Source: Mesorhizobium sp. M8A.F.Ca.ET.218.01.1.1
Lineage (GTDB): Bacteria; Pseudomonadota; Alphaproteobacteria; Rhizobiales; Rhizobiaceae
Assembly: GCF_004791165.1 (NCBI RefSeq)
Contig: NZ_SRUZ01000001.1
Span: forward strand, 974,382-1,038,381
Direction of reading: 5' to 3'
Length of the DNA stretch: 64,000 bases
Part shown: positions 8,185 through 17,682 of the stretch, one piece after another
Layout of the letters: each line of letters begins with the position of its first letter
Numbering within the stretch: position 1 is the first letter of the stretch
Notes under the pieces: generated by a model
Told to the model about the DNA's origin: nothing
What the model saw: the letters and a program-made list of their open reading frames with translations, nothing else
Database searches by the model: none
Translations under genes and position numbers: made by a program

Positions 8185-9489
8185 CTACAGCGCCTGCGTC
8201 GTGTAATCCCCTTCGGCCTCGTAAAGCCCGTCCTCGATCTTGGTCTTGTGCACGACCTTGAGCTTGCCGCCTTCGACCTTGGAGATGTTCTGGATGCCAA
8301 AGCACTGATGAATCTTGCCGTTGAAGGTTTTCGGCCCTTGCGGATGCTCAGGCCCTTCGGCGAATTCCTTCAGCGCTTCGGTCGCCTCGACCAGCTTGGC
8401 GCGATCTTCCGGTCCCTTGTAGCCGGCGTCTTCCATCGCCTTCTTGACGACGTAGAGCGTCTCCCAGCAGCCGAACATGTGCGCGGCGGTGGAGACATCC
8501 TTGGGATCGCCGACAGCGGCGCCATTGTCGTCGATGCCGACGGCGGCGCGATAGGCTTTCTGCGCGGCGGAATCATCCGGTTGCGCATAGCGCGGCGAGC
8601 CCTCCCAAAAGTGGCTGCCGTCGAGGAATTCCAGGCCGGGGCTATTGATGTCGGTGGCTTCGAGCGAATCGATGAAACCGAACAATTGCGGCCGGTTGGA
8701 GCCGTAGAATTCGCCGAGTTCCTTGACGAAGGTGAGCACCGCCGGTCCGACCATCACATGGTAGATCACCTCGGTCTCGGCCGGGATCTGCGGGAAATAT
8801 TTGGTGAAGGACGATTCCGTCGGCGGAATGGCGATCTGGGCAATCACCTCGGCGCCTTGCGCCTTCAGCGCCGGCGGCAGGTAGTCGCGATGGTCGTAGC
8901 CGAAGGCGAAATCGGGGAATATTTGCGTCACCTTCTTGCCGGCATTGGCCGCGATCCACGGCGCCATCGACTGGATCTGGCTCTTCACATCGGTGATGCC
9001 GGGCTGGAAGACGTAACGGTTGAGCTTGGTCGAGGCGACGTGGTGGCCTTCGCTGACGACGAAATAGGGCATCTTGGCTTCGCCGGCGGCGGGCGCCGAG
9101 CCGATGACGACATGCGAGAACAGCGTGCCGAAGACGATGTCGGTCTTGTGCTGTGTGGCGAACTTGCCGACCACCTCGGCGCCGCGGCCAGGATCGGTGC
9201 CGTCATCCTCGATGATGACCTCGACCTGACGGCCATTGATGCCGCCGGCGGCATTGATCGCCTTGATCGCGGCGGCGGTGGTCTTCTCATACCAGCGGCC
9301 ATAGGCGGCGCCGATGCCGGTTCGGTGCGACTGGAAACCGATCTTGATCGGCGCCGAGCTTTGCGCCTGGGAATAGCGGACAAAGCCGGGCGCCATGGCG
9401 AGACCGGCGCCGGCGGCGAGACCCTTCAGCGCATTGCGGCGGGTAAGTGTGGTTTTGGAGAGGTCAAAAAATCCGTTCTTGTCAGTCAC
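8185..9489 (-). CDS. ABC transporter substrate-binding protein (LivK-like), Tat signal
   Basis: A 434-residue periplasmic ligand-binding protein of the type 1 (leucine-binding) family. The N-terminus has a twin-arginine-like signal, with RR at 17-18 in TLTRRNALKG followed by a hydrophobic stretch. The mature part opens with PIKIGFQSHRTGIGAAYG and carries the GGINGRQVEVIIEDDGTDP element common to the family. GTG 9489 is chosen because AGGGGAACGAAC precedes it; the frame extends 26 codons upstream without family resemblance. It heads the livHMGF operon. A TGCAA-AA-TTGCA inverted repeat lies 66 bases upstream. The ligand is unknown. Confidence 0.85.
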   Translation of the reverse strand: MTDKNGFFDLSKTTLTRRNALKGLAAGAGLAMAPGFVRYSQAQSSAPIKIGFQSHRTGIGAAYGRWYEKTTAAAIKAINAAGGINGRQVEVIIEDDGTDPGRGAEVVGKFATQHKTDIVFGTLFSHVVIGSAPAAGEAKMPYFVVSEGHHVASTKLNRYVFQPGITDVKSQIQSMAPWIAANAGKKVTQIFPDFAFGYDHRDYLPPALKAQGAEVIAQIAIPPTESSFTKYFPQIPAETEVIYHVMVGPAVLTFVKELGEFYGSNRPQLFGFIDSLEATDINSPGLEFLDGSHFWEGSPRYAQPDDSAAQKAYRAAVGIDDNGAAVGDPKDVSTAAHMFGCWETLYVVKKAMEDAGYKGPEDRAKLVEATEALKEFAEGPEHPQGPKTFNGKIHQCFGIQNISKVEGGKLKVVHKTKIEDGLYEAEGDYTTQAL

Positions 9490-9554
9490 GTTCGTTCCCC
9501 TGTTTTTGCGTTTTGACCAACGATAAGGCGGCTCGAACATCCTCGGCAAGAGGA

Positions 9555-9566
9555 TGCAAAATTGCA
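9555..9566. promoter_or_regulatory. Possible operator upstream of the liv-type operon
   Basis: An inverted repeat TGCAA-AA-TTGCA lies 66 bases before the start of the binding-protein gene, in an AT-rich stretch that continues ATGTGTACAAACTAAATC. This position suits a promoter-proximal operator, but the arms are only 5 bases and the regulator is unknown. Confidence 0.35.
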
Positions 9567-9646
9567 TGTGTACAAACTAAATCACCAAAGGCTTGGCCTG
9601 GCAAGCGAGCTTTCCGTGGCGGCAAGCCCGCACGGGATGGCTTGTC

Positions 9647-11080
9647 TCATCCGACCGTCGGCGTGGCAAGCAGCCAAAGACCGAAAATGGTGTAGGCGAT
9701 CATCAAAACAGTGAGCGGAAACTGGCTGAGCGCGGCGCGAGTGGGCTGGGGATGCAGGCGCCAGGCAAAGCCGTGGGCGACGAGAACCGCCAGCACATGG
9801 CCAAGGATGATGGCGCTGGCCTGGACATTCCACAGCCACCATGCGGAGCCGGCGCCGGCAACGATGCCGGCTTCGACCTGCATGTCGGCGGTGCCGAACA
9901 GGTTCCAGCCCAGCGCGAATGGATCGGACAGGGAGGCCAAAGCATACTGGCCGTCGACCAGCAGCGCCGTCAGATAGTGCGCGACATGATAGGCGAGCGC
10001 GATCGGCACGATCGACCACACCAGCAGTCCCGCCGACTGGGCGAGAGACCGATCGCTGCGGGCAAGACGCTGGCCGAGAAAGACGGCGAGAAGGAACACC
10101 GCTGTCAGCAGCGCGAATGTCATACCGAGTCCCAGCGTGCCGCTGTCGATCACCGCCGTGCGGCCGGGAAATTCCAGCGGGTTGATGCCGAACAGGCCGA
10201 GCCAGAAGAAGGTTTTCGACAGGCCGTCGAACGAGACCGAGGACAGAGCGAGCAGCAGGAACGCCATGCCGCTGGCCGGCAAGGGCTCGGCCGCGAGCAG
10301 CTTGGCACCTGGCCAGCACAGCGCAAGCCGGCCGTCATCGTCGCGCGCGACCGGCGCGAAGCGCGCCACCATCGAGAAGAAGATGCCGAGGAATTCGCCG
10401 CCACGGCTCCACTTGTCGTAGCCGAACACCCGCATGGCGATGAGGGTAACCAGCCAATAGAGGCCGGCGGCAAAGGCAAGCCGTGCCGGATCATCGGGCG
10501 CAGGATCGATGAGTTCGAACCAGGCAAAGGCCAGGAACAGGATGACGGCCGGCCAGCAGCCAAGCCATTGCGGAAGTTGCCTGGCCACCTCATCGCCTCT
10601 GCCCGTCAGGCGGGACAGCAACCGCCAGGGGCCGTACCACGGGTTGAGCCACGACCAGAGATCGCCGAACACCCCTTGCAGCAGGGTCAGCCCGGTCCAT
10701 AGCAGCGTCCATACCACCAGCGGCAGCGGGTTAGAGAGCGGATCGCGGCTGCCGAAGGGGCCGGCGGTGATGAGGATTACAAAGCCGGCAAAGGACACTA
10801 AGCTGATAGTGGCTCGGGCACTGTCACTGAATGTGAAAAGCGGCAGGCGCCGACGCCAGAAACGGTCGAGGGAAGCAGGTGGGAGCAATGCCAGGACGAG
10901 GAAACTGGCTGCTACGGCGAAGGCGCCGCCGATGAGATAATAGCCGGTTGGAAGGAGCAGGACGTGGCCACGGTCGGAGGCGTGGGCGAAGGCGGGGGTG
11001 GGTAAGACGAGCCCCAAAGCGGCAGACAGCAACGCTAATGACCAGCGACAGCCCTCTACGGCGGGACTCGACCTCTCCAA
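9647..11080 (-). CDS. Polytopic membrane protein of unknown function
   Basis: A protein of about 477 residues with some 11-12 hydrophobic segments and an N-terminal signal-like region ending TPAFAHASDRG. I do not recognise a characterised family with confidence. Similar long membrane proteins in alphaproteobacteria are sometimes annotated as fenitrothion hydrolase, and I cannot verify that here. Aromatic-rich loops (WSWLNPWYGPWRLL, AWWLWNVQA) and a HVAHYL motif in a late helix are visible. The start is uncertain: TTG 11080 has GGAGG upstream and begins after pncB ends, whereas the upstream ATG at 11137 would overlap the pncB 3' end. It lies 17 bases after pncB on the same strand and is probably cotranscribed. 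Confidence 0.7.
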   Translation of the reverse strand: MERSSPAVEGCRWSLALLSAALGLVLPTPAFAHASDRGHVLLLPTGYYLIGGAFAVAASFLVLALLPPASLDRFWRRRLPLFTFSDSARATISLVSFAGFVILITAGPFGSRDPLSNPLPLVVWTLLWTGLTLLQGVFGDLWSWLNPWYGPWRLLSRLTGRGDEVARQLPQWLGCWPAVILFLAFAWFELIDPAPDDPARLAFAAGLYWLVTLIAMRVFGYDKWSRGGEFLGIFFSMVARFAPVARDDDGRLALCWPGAKLLAAEPLPASGMAFLLLALSSVSFDGLSKTFFWLGLFGINPLEFPGRTAVIDSGTLGLGMTFALLTAVFLLAVFLGQRLARSDRSLAQSAGLLVWSIVPIALAYHVAHYLTALLVDGQYALASLSDPFALGWNLFGTADMQVEAGIVAGAGSAWWLWNVQASAIILGHVLAVLVAHGFAWRLHPQPTRAALSQFPLTVLMIAYTIFGLWLLATPTVG

Positions 11081-11096
11081 GATCCCGCCTACCTCC

Positions 11097-12401
11097 TCAA
11101 ACCTTGACCAGTTGCTCCACGCGATCCTTAGCGCCAAAAATCCGCAAATACCGCTCGATCTCCTTGAGATCGCCGGTCGCCTTGGCCGGGTTGTCGGACA
11201 GTTTCACCGCCGGCCTGCCATTGGCCTCGGTCACCTTGCAGACCAGCGATATGGCATCGAGGCTGTTGGTCTCCGTCGGCGCGCAGCCTTCGAAATCATT
11301 CGTCAGGTTGGTGCCCCAGCCGAAGGACATGCGCACCTTGCCTTTGAAGTGGCGGTAGGTTTCCTCGATGCTCTCCACCTCGAGCCCGTCGGAGAAGATC
11401 AGCAGCTTCTGCCTGGGGTCCTTGCCCTTCTCGCGCCACCAGTCGATGATTTTTTCGCCGCCCTCGATCGGCGGCGCGCTGTCGGGACGGAAGCCCGTCC
11501 AGTCGGCGACCCAGTCCGGCGCGTCGCGCAGGAAGGAAGCGGTGCCGAAGGCGTCGGGCAGCACGATCAGCAGATTGCCGCCATAGTAACGCTGCCAATC
11601 CTGCAGCACCTTGTAGGGTGACTGCTTCAGCTCTTTTTCCGAATTGGCGAGTGCCGCAAACACCATCGGCAGTTCATGCGCGTTGGTGCCGAGCGCTTCG
11701 AGGTCGTTGTCCATGGCCAGAAGCACATTGGAGGTGCCGGTGAAGGCTTCGCCAATGCCTTCCTTCAGCGCCTCGACGCACCAGCGCTGCCACAGGAAGG
11801 AATGGCGCCGCCGGGTGCCGAAATCGGAAATGCGGATGCCGGGCAGCGCCTTCAGCCGTTCGGTCTTGGCCCACATCTTGGCCTTGGCGCGGGCATAGAG
11901 CACGTCGAGCGCGAACGGCCCGAACGACCGCAATGCGGCCCGCGAACGCAATTCGTTGATGATGGCGAGCGCGGGGATCTCCCACAGCGTGGTGTACATC
12001 CACGGGCCGGAGAAGGAGAGCTCGTACTGGCCGTCATGCCTGGAGAGCTCATAGTCGGGCAGCCGGAAGCCTTCCAGCCAGGCGAGGAATTCCGGTTCGA
12101 AAATCTGCTTGCGGCCGTAGAAATTGTTGCCGCCGAGCCAGATCATCTCCTTCTTGGAGAAGCGCAGCGTGCGGGCATGGTCGAGTTGTTCGCGCAACTC
12201 GCCTTCGTCGATCTCGTCGGCGAGCCGAACCGAGGTGGTGCGGTTGATCAGCGAAAAAGTGGCATCGACCTTGGGATACATCCCCCAGATCATCTGCAGC
12301 ATCAAAAGCTTGTAAAAATCGGTATCGAGCAGGCTGCGCACGATCGGGTCGAGCTTCCAGGTGTGGTTGTAGACGCGCCGCGCAATATCGGTCTTGGCCA
12401 T
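11097..12401 (-). CDS. pncB: Nicotinate phosphoribosyltransferase
   Basis: A 434-residue cytoplasmic enzyme that converts nicotinate plus PRPP to nicotinate mononucleotide in NAD salvage. The N-terminal [17 protein letters not shown] is diagnostic of the family. [12 protein letters not shown] supplies the conserved phosphate-binding stretch, and the C-terminal part has [10 protein letters not shown] and [11 protein letters not shown]. The length is normal for the proteobacterial form. It acts directly after nicotinamidase (2629-3243). Confidence 0.93.
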   Translation of the reverse strand: MAKTDIARRVYNHTWKLDPIVRSLLDTDFYKLLMLQMIWGMYPKVDATFSLINRTTSVRLADEIDEGELREQLDHARTLRFSKKEMIWLGGNNFYGRKQIFEPEFLAWLEGFRLPDYELSRHDGQYELSFSGPWMYTTLWEIPALAIINELRSRAALRSFGPFALDVLYARAKAKMWAKTERLKALPGIRISDFGTRRRHSFLWQRWCVEALKEGIGEAFTGTSNVLLAMDNDLEALGTNAHELPMVFAALANSEKELKQSPYKVLQDWQRYYGGNLLIVLPDAFGTASFLRDAPDWVADWTGFRPDSAPPIEGGEKIIDWWREKGKDPRQKLLIFSDGLEVESIEETYRHFKGKVRMSFGWGTNLTNDFEGCAPTETNSLDAISLVCKVTEANGRPAVKLSDNPAKATGDLKEIERYLRIFGAKDRVEQLVKV

Positions 12402-12520
12402 GTCTCGTTACCGCCTTCGCTGCTCTGCCACCACAATAGCGACAGGCCTCATAGCATCGAATTGACCAAAACGCTCCCCGCTTTCAGGCTGGCCCGACAA
12501 AAAGAAAGCCCTGCGTGCGG

Positions 12521-13492
12521 CTACGAGGGTTTGCCGCCCATCACCTTGAGCGCTGGACGTTTGCGGCGGGTGACGAGGCGGCCCGCCACGGGGGCGCCGG
12601 CGCGGCCGTCATCCCCCGCCTTCTCGGCGAACAGCCAGTCCATGAACACCTGCACGATCGGCGTCGCCCGCATTTCGTTGCGGCAAACGACATAGAAATC
12701 ATCGACCGCCGGCACCGACAGGCTGAACGGAGCGACCAGCATGCCCCTGGCCAGCAGCGCGCTTGCCGTCACCGAGTCGCCCAGCGCCACGCCATGGCCG
12801 TGCACCGCGGCCTCCGCCGTCATGCGCGCATCGCCGAGATGATGGCGCCGACCGCGCTCCAGGTCCAGCGCGTCGGCGGCGGCCAGCCAGGTGTGCCACT
12901 CGCGGCCATCGTCACCATGCAGCAAGACATGGTCGGCGAGGTCGCGAACATTGCGGATCGGCCGGTTGTTGATCAGCGTCGGGCTGACCACCGGGAACAG
13001 CTCCAGGCCCGACCATTTGCGCATCCAGCAATCGGTCCAGCTGCCATCGCCATAGTGCACGCAGACATCGATATGCGGCGCCCGGATATCCCTTGGGTCG
13101 TTGGAGGGGATGAGCGTCAGCTGGATATCAGGATATTGCGCGGTGAAGCTGCCGAGCCTCGGCGTCATCCACAAAAGCAGCAGTGCCGGCACGCAGGACA
13201 CCGACAGCGCGCCGCTGCTTGCCGGCCGCGTCAGCCTTTGCGTTGCGGCGGCGATGCCGTCGAAGGCCGTCGACACCGCCGGCAAAAGTTCGGCGCCATG
13301 CGGGGTCAACTTGACCCGCTGGCCGACGCGTTCGAACAGCTTGACGCCGAGCGATTGCTCCAGCGCCTTGATCTGGTGGCTGACGGCGCCATGCGTGACA
13401 TTCAGCTCACTCGCCGCCTTGGTCAGCGAGGCATGGCGCGCCGTGGCCTCGAAGGCGCGCAGCGGGTTGAGAGGTGGCAGGCGCTTGGCCAT
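12521..13492 (-). CDS. LysR-family transcriptional regulator (GcvA-like)
   Basis: A 323-residue regulator with an N-terminal winged helix-turn-helix (LRAFEATARHASLTKAASELNVTHGAVSHQIKALE, residues about 11-45) and a LysR substrate-binding domain. It is divergent from the ureohydrolase/transporter cluster at 13703-16962, which is the usual arrangement for a LysR regulator and its target. A perfect TGTGAGA-TTT-TCTCACA palindrome 17 bases upstream of its start is a likely binding site. The effector is probably a guanidino compound or amino acid related to the neighbouring hydrolase (inference). Confidence 0.88.
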   Translation of the reverse strand: MAKRLPPLNPLRAFEATARHASLTKAASELNVTHGAVSHQIKALEQSLGVKLFERVGQRVKLTPHGAELLPAVSTAFDGIAAATQRLTRPASSGALSVSCVPALLLLWMTPRLGSFTAQYPDIQLTLIPSNDPRDIRAPHIDVCVHYGDGSWTDCWMRKWSGLELFPVVSPTLINNRPIRNVRDLADHVLLHGDDGREWHTWLAAADALDLERGRRHHLGDARMTAEAAVHGHGVALGDSVTASALLARGMLVAPFSLSVPAVDDFYVVCRNEMRATPIVQVFMDWLFAEKAGDDGRAGAPVAGRLVTRRKRPALKVMGGKPS

Positions 13493-13508
13493 GGGCGCTC
13501 GGCTTCAT

Positions 13509-13525
13509 TGTGAGATTTTCTCACA
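13509..13525. promoter_or_regulatory. Palindromic operator between lysR and the ureohydrolase gene
   Basis: A perfect inverted repeat TGTGAGA-TTT-TCTCACA lies 17 bases upstream of the LysR gene. It fits the T-N11-A dyad consensus of LysR regulators, so autoregulation plus control of the divergent operon is likely. The ureohydrolase start is about 180 bases away on the other side. Confidence 0.6.
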
Positions 13526-13702
13526 GAAACCACCCTAACAATATCAATTGCTTTTTCAATGCGGCTGCCGGACACTTTTGCCTGGAACAACATCAAGACG
13601 TGAAATCTGCATGCAGCCAGCGGGACAGCGGCCCGGCCGGATGACGGTCGGTTCGCCCGAGATCACCGACGGCGACACTGCATCACTTGAGGAGGAGCGG
13701 AT

Positions 13703-14764
13703 ATGGGATACGATCGCGGCAAGCTCGACGCGCTGCGTCGCAAATATGGCGAGAGCCATGGCGGCGAGATGTTCGACCCGAAATTCCGCAAGGTCGCCGA
13801 CAAGATCTTTTCCAAGAGCGGCACGCGGCTGGCGCCCTATTCCGGCATCCCGACGTTCCTCACGGCGCCTTATCGCGAAATCGCCGCTGACAATCCGGAC
13901 TTCGGCGATCTGCAGGTGGCGATCATTGGCGTGCCGATGGATCTTGGCGTCACCAACCGGCCGGGCTCGCGCTTCGGGCCGCGCGCATTGCGTGCGATCG
14001 AGCGCATCGGCCCCTACAATCATGTGCTGGAATGCGCGCCGACGCATGAGCTCAGGGTCGCCGACATCGGCGACGTTCCGTTCCAGAGCCGCTACAGGCT
14101 GGAGACCAGCCATGAGGATATCGAGCGGCGCATCAACCAGATCGTCGACGCCGGTGTCATCCCATTGTCGGTCGGTGGCGACCACTCGATCACGCACCCG
14201 ATCCTGAAGGCTGTCGGCAAGAAGGCGCCGGTCGGGCTCATCCACATCGACGCCCATTGCGACACCAGCGGGCTGTTCGACCTGACCAAATTCCACCACG
14301 GCGGACCGTTCCGCAATGCGGTGCTGGACGGCGTGCTCGATCCGACGCGCACCATCCAGATCGGCATACGCGGCGCCGCCGAGTATCTGTGGGAGTTCAC
14401 CTACGAGTCCGGGATGACCGTGGTCCATGCCGAGGAGGTGACCGGTCTCGGCATTCCCGCCATCATCGAGAAGGCGCGCAGGATCGTTGGCGAAGGCCCG
14501 ACCTACGTGTCCTTCGACATCGACAGCGTCGATCCGGCCTTCGCGCCAGGCACCGGCACGCCGGAAGTCGGCGGGCTGACCACGCGCGAAGTCCTCGAAT
14601 TGCTGCGCGGCCTCAAGGGCCTCAACATCGTCGGTGGCGACGTCGTCGAGGTGGCGCCGCAATATGACGCGACCACCAACACCGCGCATGCCGGCGCCCA
14701 GGTGCTGTTCGAAATCCTGAGCCTGATGGTGTTCAGCCCGGCCCTGGCCGGCAAGGGAGCCTGA
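13703..14764 (+). CDS. speB: Agmatinase-like ureohydrolase
   Basis: A 353-residue manganese enzyme of the arginase/agmatinase superfamily that releases urea from a guanidino substrate. The metal motifs are complete: GGDHS at 158-162, DAHCDT at 183-188 and SFDIDSVDP at 270-278. AGGAGCGGAT is the ribosome binding site. Agmatine, guanidinobutyrate or guanidinopropionate are all possible substrates. The cotranscribed polar-amino-acid-type uptake genes suggest an imported substrate, and the urease cluster at 39.7-48.7 kb could use the urea. The symbol denotes the family, not a proven substrate. Confidence 0.82.
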   Translation: MGYDRGKLDALRRKYGESHGGEMFDPKFRKVADKIFSKSGTRLAPYSGIPTFLTAPYREIAADNPDFGDLQVAIIGVPMDLGVTNRPGSRFGPRALRAIERIGPYNHVLECAPTHELRVADIGDVPFQSRYRLETSHEDIERRINQIVDAGVIPLSVGGDHSITHPILKAVGKKAPVGLIHIDAHCDTSGLFDLTKFHHGGPFRNAVLDGVLDPTRTIQIGIRGAAEYLWEFTYESGMTVVHAEEVTGLGIPAIIEKARRIVGEGPTYVSFDIDSVDPAFAPGTGTPEVGGLTTREVLELLRGLKGLNIVGGDVVEVAPQYDATTNTAHAGAQVLFEILSLMVFSPALAGKGA

Positions 14765-14781
14765 CGGCCGGAAAGCAAAGG

Positions 14782-14808
14782 CGGCCGCCGCGCTGGAGCC
14801 GGCGGCCG
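14782..14808 (+). promoter_or_regulatory. GC-rich intercistronic stem-loop
   Basis: CGGCCGCCG and CGGCGGCCG form a perfect 9-base stem around a 9-base loop between the ureohydrolase and binding-protein genes. No T-run follows, so it is unlikely to be a terminator. It may stabilise the downstream binding-protein mRNA. Confidence 0.5.
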
Positions 14809-14845
14809 ACCCAAACAATCAAAAGCATCCAGAAGGGGAATGACA

Positions 14846-15655
14846 ATGACAATCCGATCGACGTTCAAATCATCCATCGCCGCCGTCCTGGTACTAGGCG
14901 CGGCAGGTCTCGGCCTCGCCACGCAGGCGGCCAAGGCCGACGCGCTGGCCGATATCACCAAGGCCGGCACGATCAATGTCGGCGTCTTCGCCGACTTCCC
15001 GCCCTTCTCCTCGGCCAGTGCCGACATGAGCCTCAAGGGCTACGACATTGATGTCGCGCAGTACATCGCCGACACGCTCAAGGTGAAGCTCAACACCGTG
15101 GCCGTCACCGGCCAGAACCGCATCCCTTACCTCAACGACCACCGCGTCGACATCCTGATGAGCGTCGGCTACTCGAAGGAGCGCGAGCAGGTCATCGACT
15201 TCGCCGCCGCCTACGCGCCGTACTACATCGCGGTGATCGGTCCGGCGGCGATGTCGGTGAAGGGCAAGGAAGACCTTGCCGGCAAGTCGATCGCCGTCAA
15301 TCGCGGCACGCTGGAAGACACCTCGCTCACCGAGGCAGCGCCCGCTTCTGCCGACATCAAGCGCTTCGACAACTACAATTCGGTGATCCAGGCCTTCATT
15401 TCCGGCCAGACCCAGTTGATGGTCGTCGGCAACGATGTCGGCGCCCAGGTTCTGGCGAAGCAGGACGTGCTGAAGCCGGAACAGAAGTTCCAGCTTCTGA
15501 CCTCGCCCTCGCATATCGGCCTCAACAAGAATGAGGATGCCCTCAAGAAGGCCGTCAACGATGCCGTCGCCAAGATGCTGGCTGACGGCAAGCTGGATGA
15601 AAGCTCGAAGGCCTGGCTGAAGACGCCGCTCAACCCCGACAACCTCAAGGATTGA
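14846..15655 (+). CDS. Polar amino acid-type ABC transporter substrate-binding protein
   Basis: A periplasmic family 3 solute-binding protein of about 269 residues with a Sec signal peptide ending ATQAAKADA. The conserved AGTINVGVFADFPPFSS and GYDIDVAQYIAD segments, and the MSVGYSKEREQVIDFAAAY core, are typical. Two in-frame ATGs lie 6 bases apart (14840 and 14846); the second has the better spacing to AAGGGGA. It follows the ureohydrolase and precedes two permease genes in one operon. The ligand is probably a cationic or guanidino amino acid derivative (inference from context). Confidence 0.87.
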   Translation: MTIRSTFKSSIAAVLVLGAAGLGLATQAAKADALADITKAGTINVGVFADFPPFSSASADMSLKGYDIDVAQYIADTLKVKLNTVAVTGQNRIPYLNDHRVDILMSVGYSKEREQVIDFAAAYAPYYIAVIGPAAMSVKGKEDLAGKSIAVNRGTLEDTSLTEAAPASADIKRFDNYNSVIQAFISGQTQLMVVGNDVGAQVLAKQDVLKPEQKFQLLTSPSHIGLNKNEDALKKAVNDAVAKMLADGKLDESSKAWLKTPLNPDNLKD

Positions 15656-15661
15656 GCTGCC

Positions 15662-16318
15662 GTGGCCTTCGGCTGGCTTCCAGGTGCCGTGAGCGACATC
15701 GCCCACGGCGCCGCCACGACGATCCTTTTGATCGCCGTGACAACGCTGGCGGAAACGCTGCTCAGCATCCTGGGGGCCGCCGGACGGCGAAACGGTCCCG
15801 CTCTGCTGCGCCACGCCATCGCCTGGTATGTCGAGGTGATGCGCAACACGCCTTTCCTGGTGCAGCTGTTTTTCATCTTCTTCGGTCTGCCGAGCCTCGG
15901 CATCAGGCTCGACCCGATCCTCGCGGCCATGCTGGCGATGACGCTCAACATGGCCGCCTATACGATCGAAATCGTCGGCGCCGGGCTCGACGCGGTGCCG
16001 CACGGGCAGACGGAAGCGGCGCTGGCACTCGGGCTGCGGCCGCGCCAGGTGTTCATCAAGATCGTACTGCCGCAGGCGCTCAAGGTGATTTATCCCGCGC
16101 TGACCAGCCAGATCGTCATCATGATGCTGGAGTCGGCCGTCGTGTCGCAGATCGCCGTGCGCGAGCTGACCTATGAGGCCGACATGCTGCAGGCGCGCAC
16201 TTTTCGCTCGTTCGAGACCTATTTCGTCGTGACGCTGGTCTATCTCGCCCTGTCGATGGCCCTGCGCCGGCTGCTGGTCACCGGCGGGCGCCGCGCGCTC
16301 GGAGCTGGCGTGTCATGA
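15662..16318 (+). CDS. Polar amino acid-type ABC transporter permease
   Basis: A 218-residue inner-membrane permease of the His/Glu/Gln/Arg class with about 5 helices. The N-terminal half has the EVMRNTPFLVQLFFIFFGLP segment typical of these permeases, and the EAA loop reads EAALALGLRPRQVFIKIVLPQA. It uses a GTG start 7 bases after the binding-protein stop. It overlaps the next permease by four bases (ATGA). Confidence 0.87.
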   Translation: MAFGWLPGAVSDIAHGAATTILLIAVTTLAETLLSILGAAGRRNGPALLRHAIAWYVEVMRNTPFLVQLFFIFFGLPSLGIRLDPILAAMLAMTLNMAAYTIEIVGAGLDAVPHGQTEAALALGLRPRQVFIKIVLPQALKVIYPALTSQIVIMMLESAVVSQIAVRELTYEADMLQARTFRSFETYFVVTLVYLALSMALRRLLVTGGRRALGAGVS

Positions 16319-16962
16319 TCGAGTTCACCCTCTGGGACATCGTGCGCAACCTGCTGCTGGCCACACGCTGGACGGTGCTGTTGTCGCTGGCTGCCTTTGT
16401 CGGCGGCGCCGTGGTCGGGATGGCGGTGCTGTTCCTGCGGATTTCCAGGAACAAATGGAGCCGGCGCCTTGCCTCCGGCTATATCGCGCTGTTCCAGGGA
16501 ACGCCGCTGTTGATGCAGCTCTTCCTGATGTTCTTCGGTCTGCCGATGCTCGGCCTACGCATCGAGCCCTGGACGGCGGCCGTGCTCGGCCTGACCTTCT
16601 TCGCCAGCGCCTATCTGGCCGAGATCTGGCGCTCCGGTGTCGACGCGCTGCCGCTTGGTCAATGGGATGCCGGAGCCAGCCTCGGCCTGCACTATCTGCA
16701 GGAACTCAGGCTGATCATCCTGCCGCAGGCGTTCGCCATCACCCGCGCGCCGACCGTCGGGTTCCTGGTGCAATTGATCAAGTCGACAGCGCTGACCTCG
16801 ATCATCGGCTTCGAGGAGCTGGTGCGGACCTCGAACGCCATCAACAACGCCACTTTCGAGCCGTTCAAAGTCTACGGACTGGTGGCGCTCATCTTCTTCG
16901 TCATGTGCTTTCCACTGACGCAATATGCGCGCAGACTTGAGAAGCGAGCGTCGGCGATCTGA
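16315..16962 (+). CDS. Polar amino acid-type ABC transporter permease
   Basis: A 215-residue partner permease with the same fold: GTPLLMQLFLMFFGLP and an EAA-like loop containing ASLGLHYLQELRLIILPQA. It ends the cluster. No ATP-binding gene of the GlnQ/HisP type follows; the next plus-strand gene is an FKBP isomerase 285 bases downstream. The ATPase must be supplied from elsewhere or has been lost. Confidence 0.87.
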   Translation: MIEFTLWDIVRNLLLATRWTVLLSLAAFVGGAVVGMAVLFLRISRNKWSRRLASGYIALFQGTPLLMQLFLMFFGLPMLGLRIEPWTAAVLGLTFFASAYLAEIWRSGVDALPLGQWDAGASLGLHYLQELRLIILPQAFAITRAPTVGFLVQLIKSTALTSIIGFEELVRTSNAINNATFEPFKVYGLVALIFFVMCFPLTQYARRLEKRASAI

Positions 16963-17247
16963 GCCGCGAGAGCACGTTGCGTTGGCCAACATCGACCGCG
17001 ACTACATTGAGTGATTTCGGTGGTGGCTTGACCTGCGCTGAAGGCCGGCGGCGGGCATTATCGCGCAGGCCGCACGCGAATGAAGGCGGCACATGGAGAA
17101 GCCGTTTGGCAGCTCCAGCGCTTTACATCTGCAGCCGGTCACCTAGTTTTAGAGTTTCGCGCCGCGCACTTTGGTGCGTGGATGATCGAAAACGGGACCG
17201 TGACCTCTGGCCGGTCCCCTCAAAAAGCTCCCAAAAGGATAACTGCC

Positions 17248-17682
17248 ATGACACAGGCCAAGAATGGCGACACCGTGCGCATCAATTATACTGGATGTCT
17301 GGCCGACGGCACTCAATTCGACGCTTCCGGCGGCGAACCGTTGCAATTCACCCTGGGTGAAGGGCAGGTGATCTCCGGTCTTGAAACCCATGTCGAGGGC
17401 ATGGAGGTCGGCGCGAAAAGCACCGTCACCGTTCCCGCCGAAGCCGCCTATGGCCCCCACCGCCCCGAAGCGGTCATGACCATCGACCGCGCCCGCGTGC
17501 CGGATAACATCAATGTCGATATCGGTACCCGATTGCAGGTCAGAACCAGCGAGGGGCGCCCCATGCCGGTAACGGTCGTCGGCGTGAACGACGCCAGCGT
17601 CAAGCTAGACGGCAATCATCCGTTGGCCGGAAAGGACCTGGTGTTCGACGTTGAACTGGTCGAGATCGTCCAGGCGGCGTAG
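17248..17682 (+). CDS. FKBP-type peptidyl-prolyl isomerase (SlyD-like)
   Basis: A 144-residue cytoplasmic prolyl isomerase with a SlyD-like arrangement. The FKBP strand (GDTVRINYTGCLADGTQFDAS), GEGQVISGLETHVEGMEVG and the inserted flap domain (residues about 70-120) are visible. It ends at KDLVFDVELVEIV without the histidine-rich tail of E. coli SlyD. ATG 17248 is preceded by AAAAGGA; the open frame upstream does not resemble the family. It would assist protein folding and appears monocistronic. Confidence 0.88.
   Translation: MTQAKNGDTVRINYTGCLADGTQFDASGGEPLQFTLGEGQVISGLETHVEGMEVGAKSTVTVPAEAAYGPHRPEAVMTIDRARVPDNINVDIGTRLQVRTSEGRPMPVTVVGVNDASVKLDGNHPLAGKDLVFDVELVEIVQAA

Noticed and set aside
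7933..9516. 527-codon plus-strand frame across the liv-type binding protein
   Set aside because: The translated product has no recognisable motif and spans the repeat element and a well-supported binding-protein gene on the other strand.
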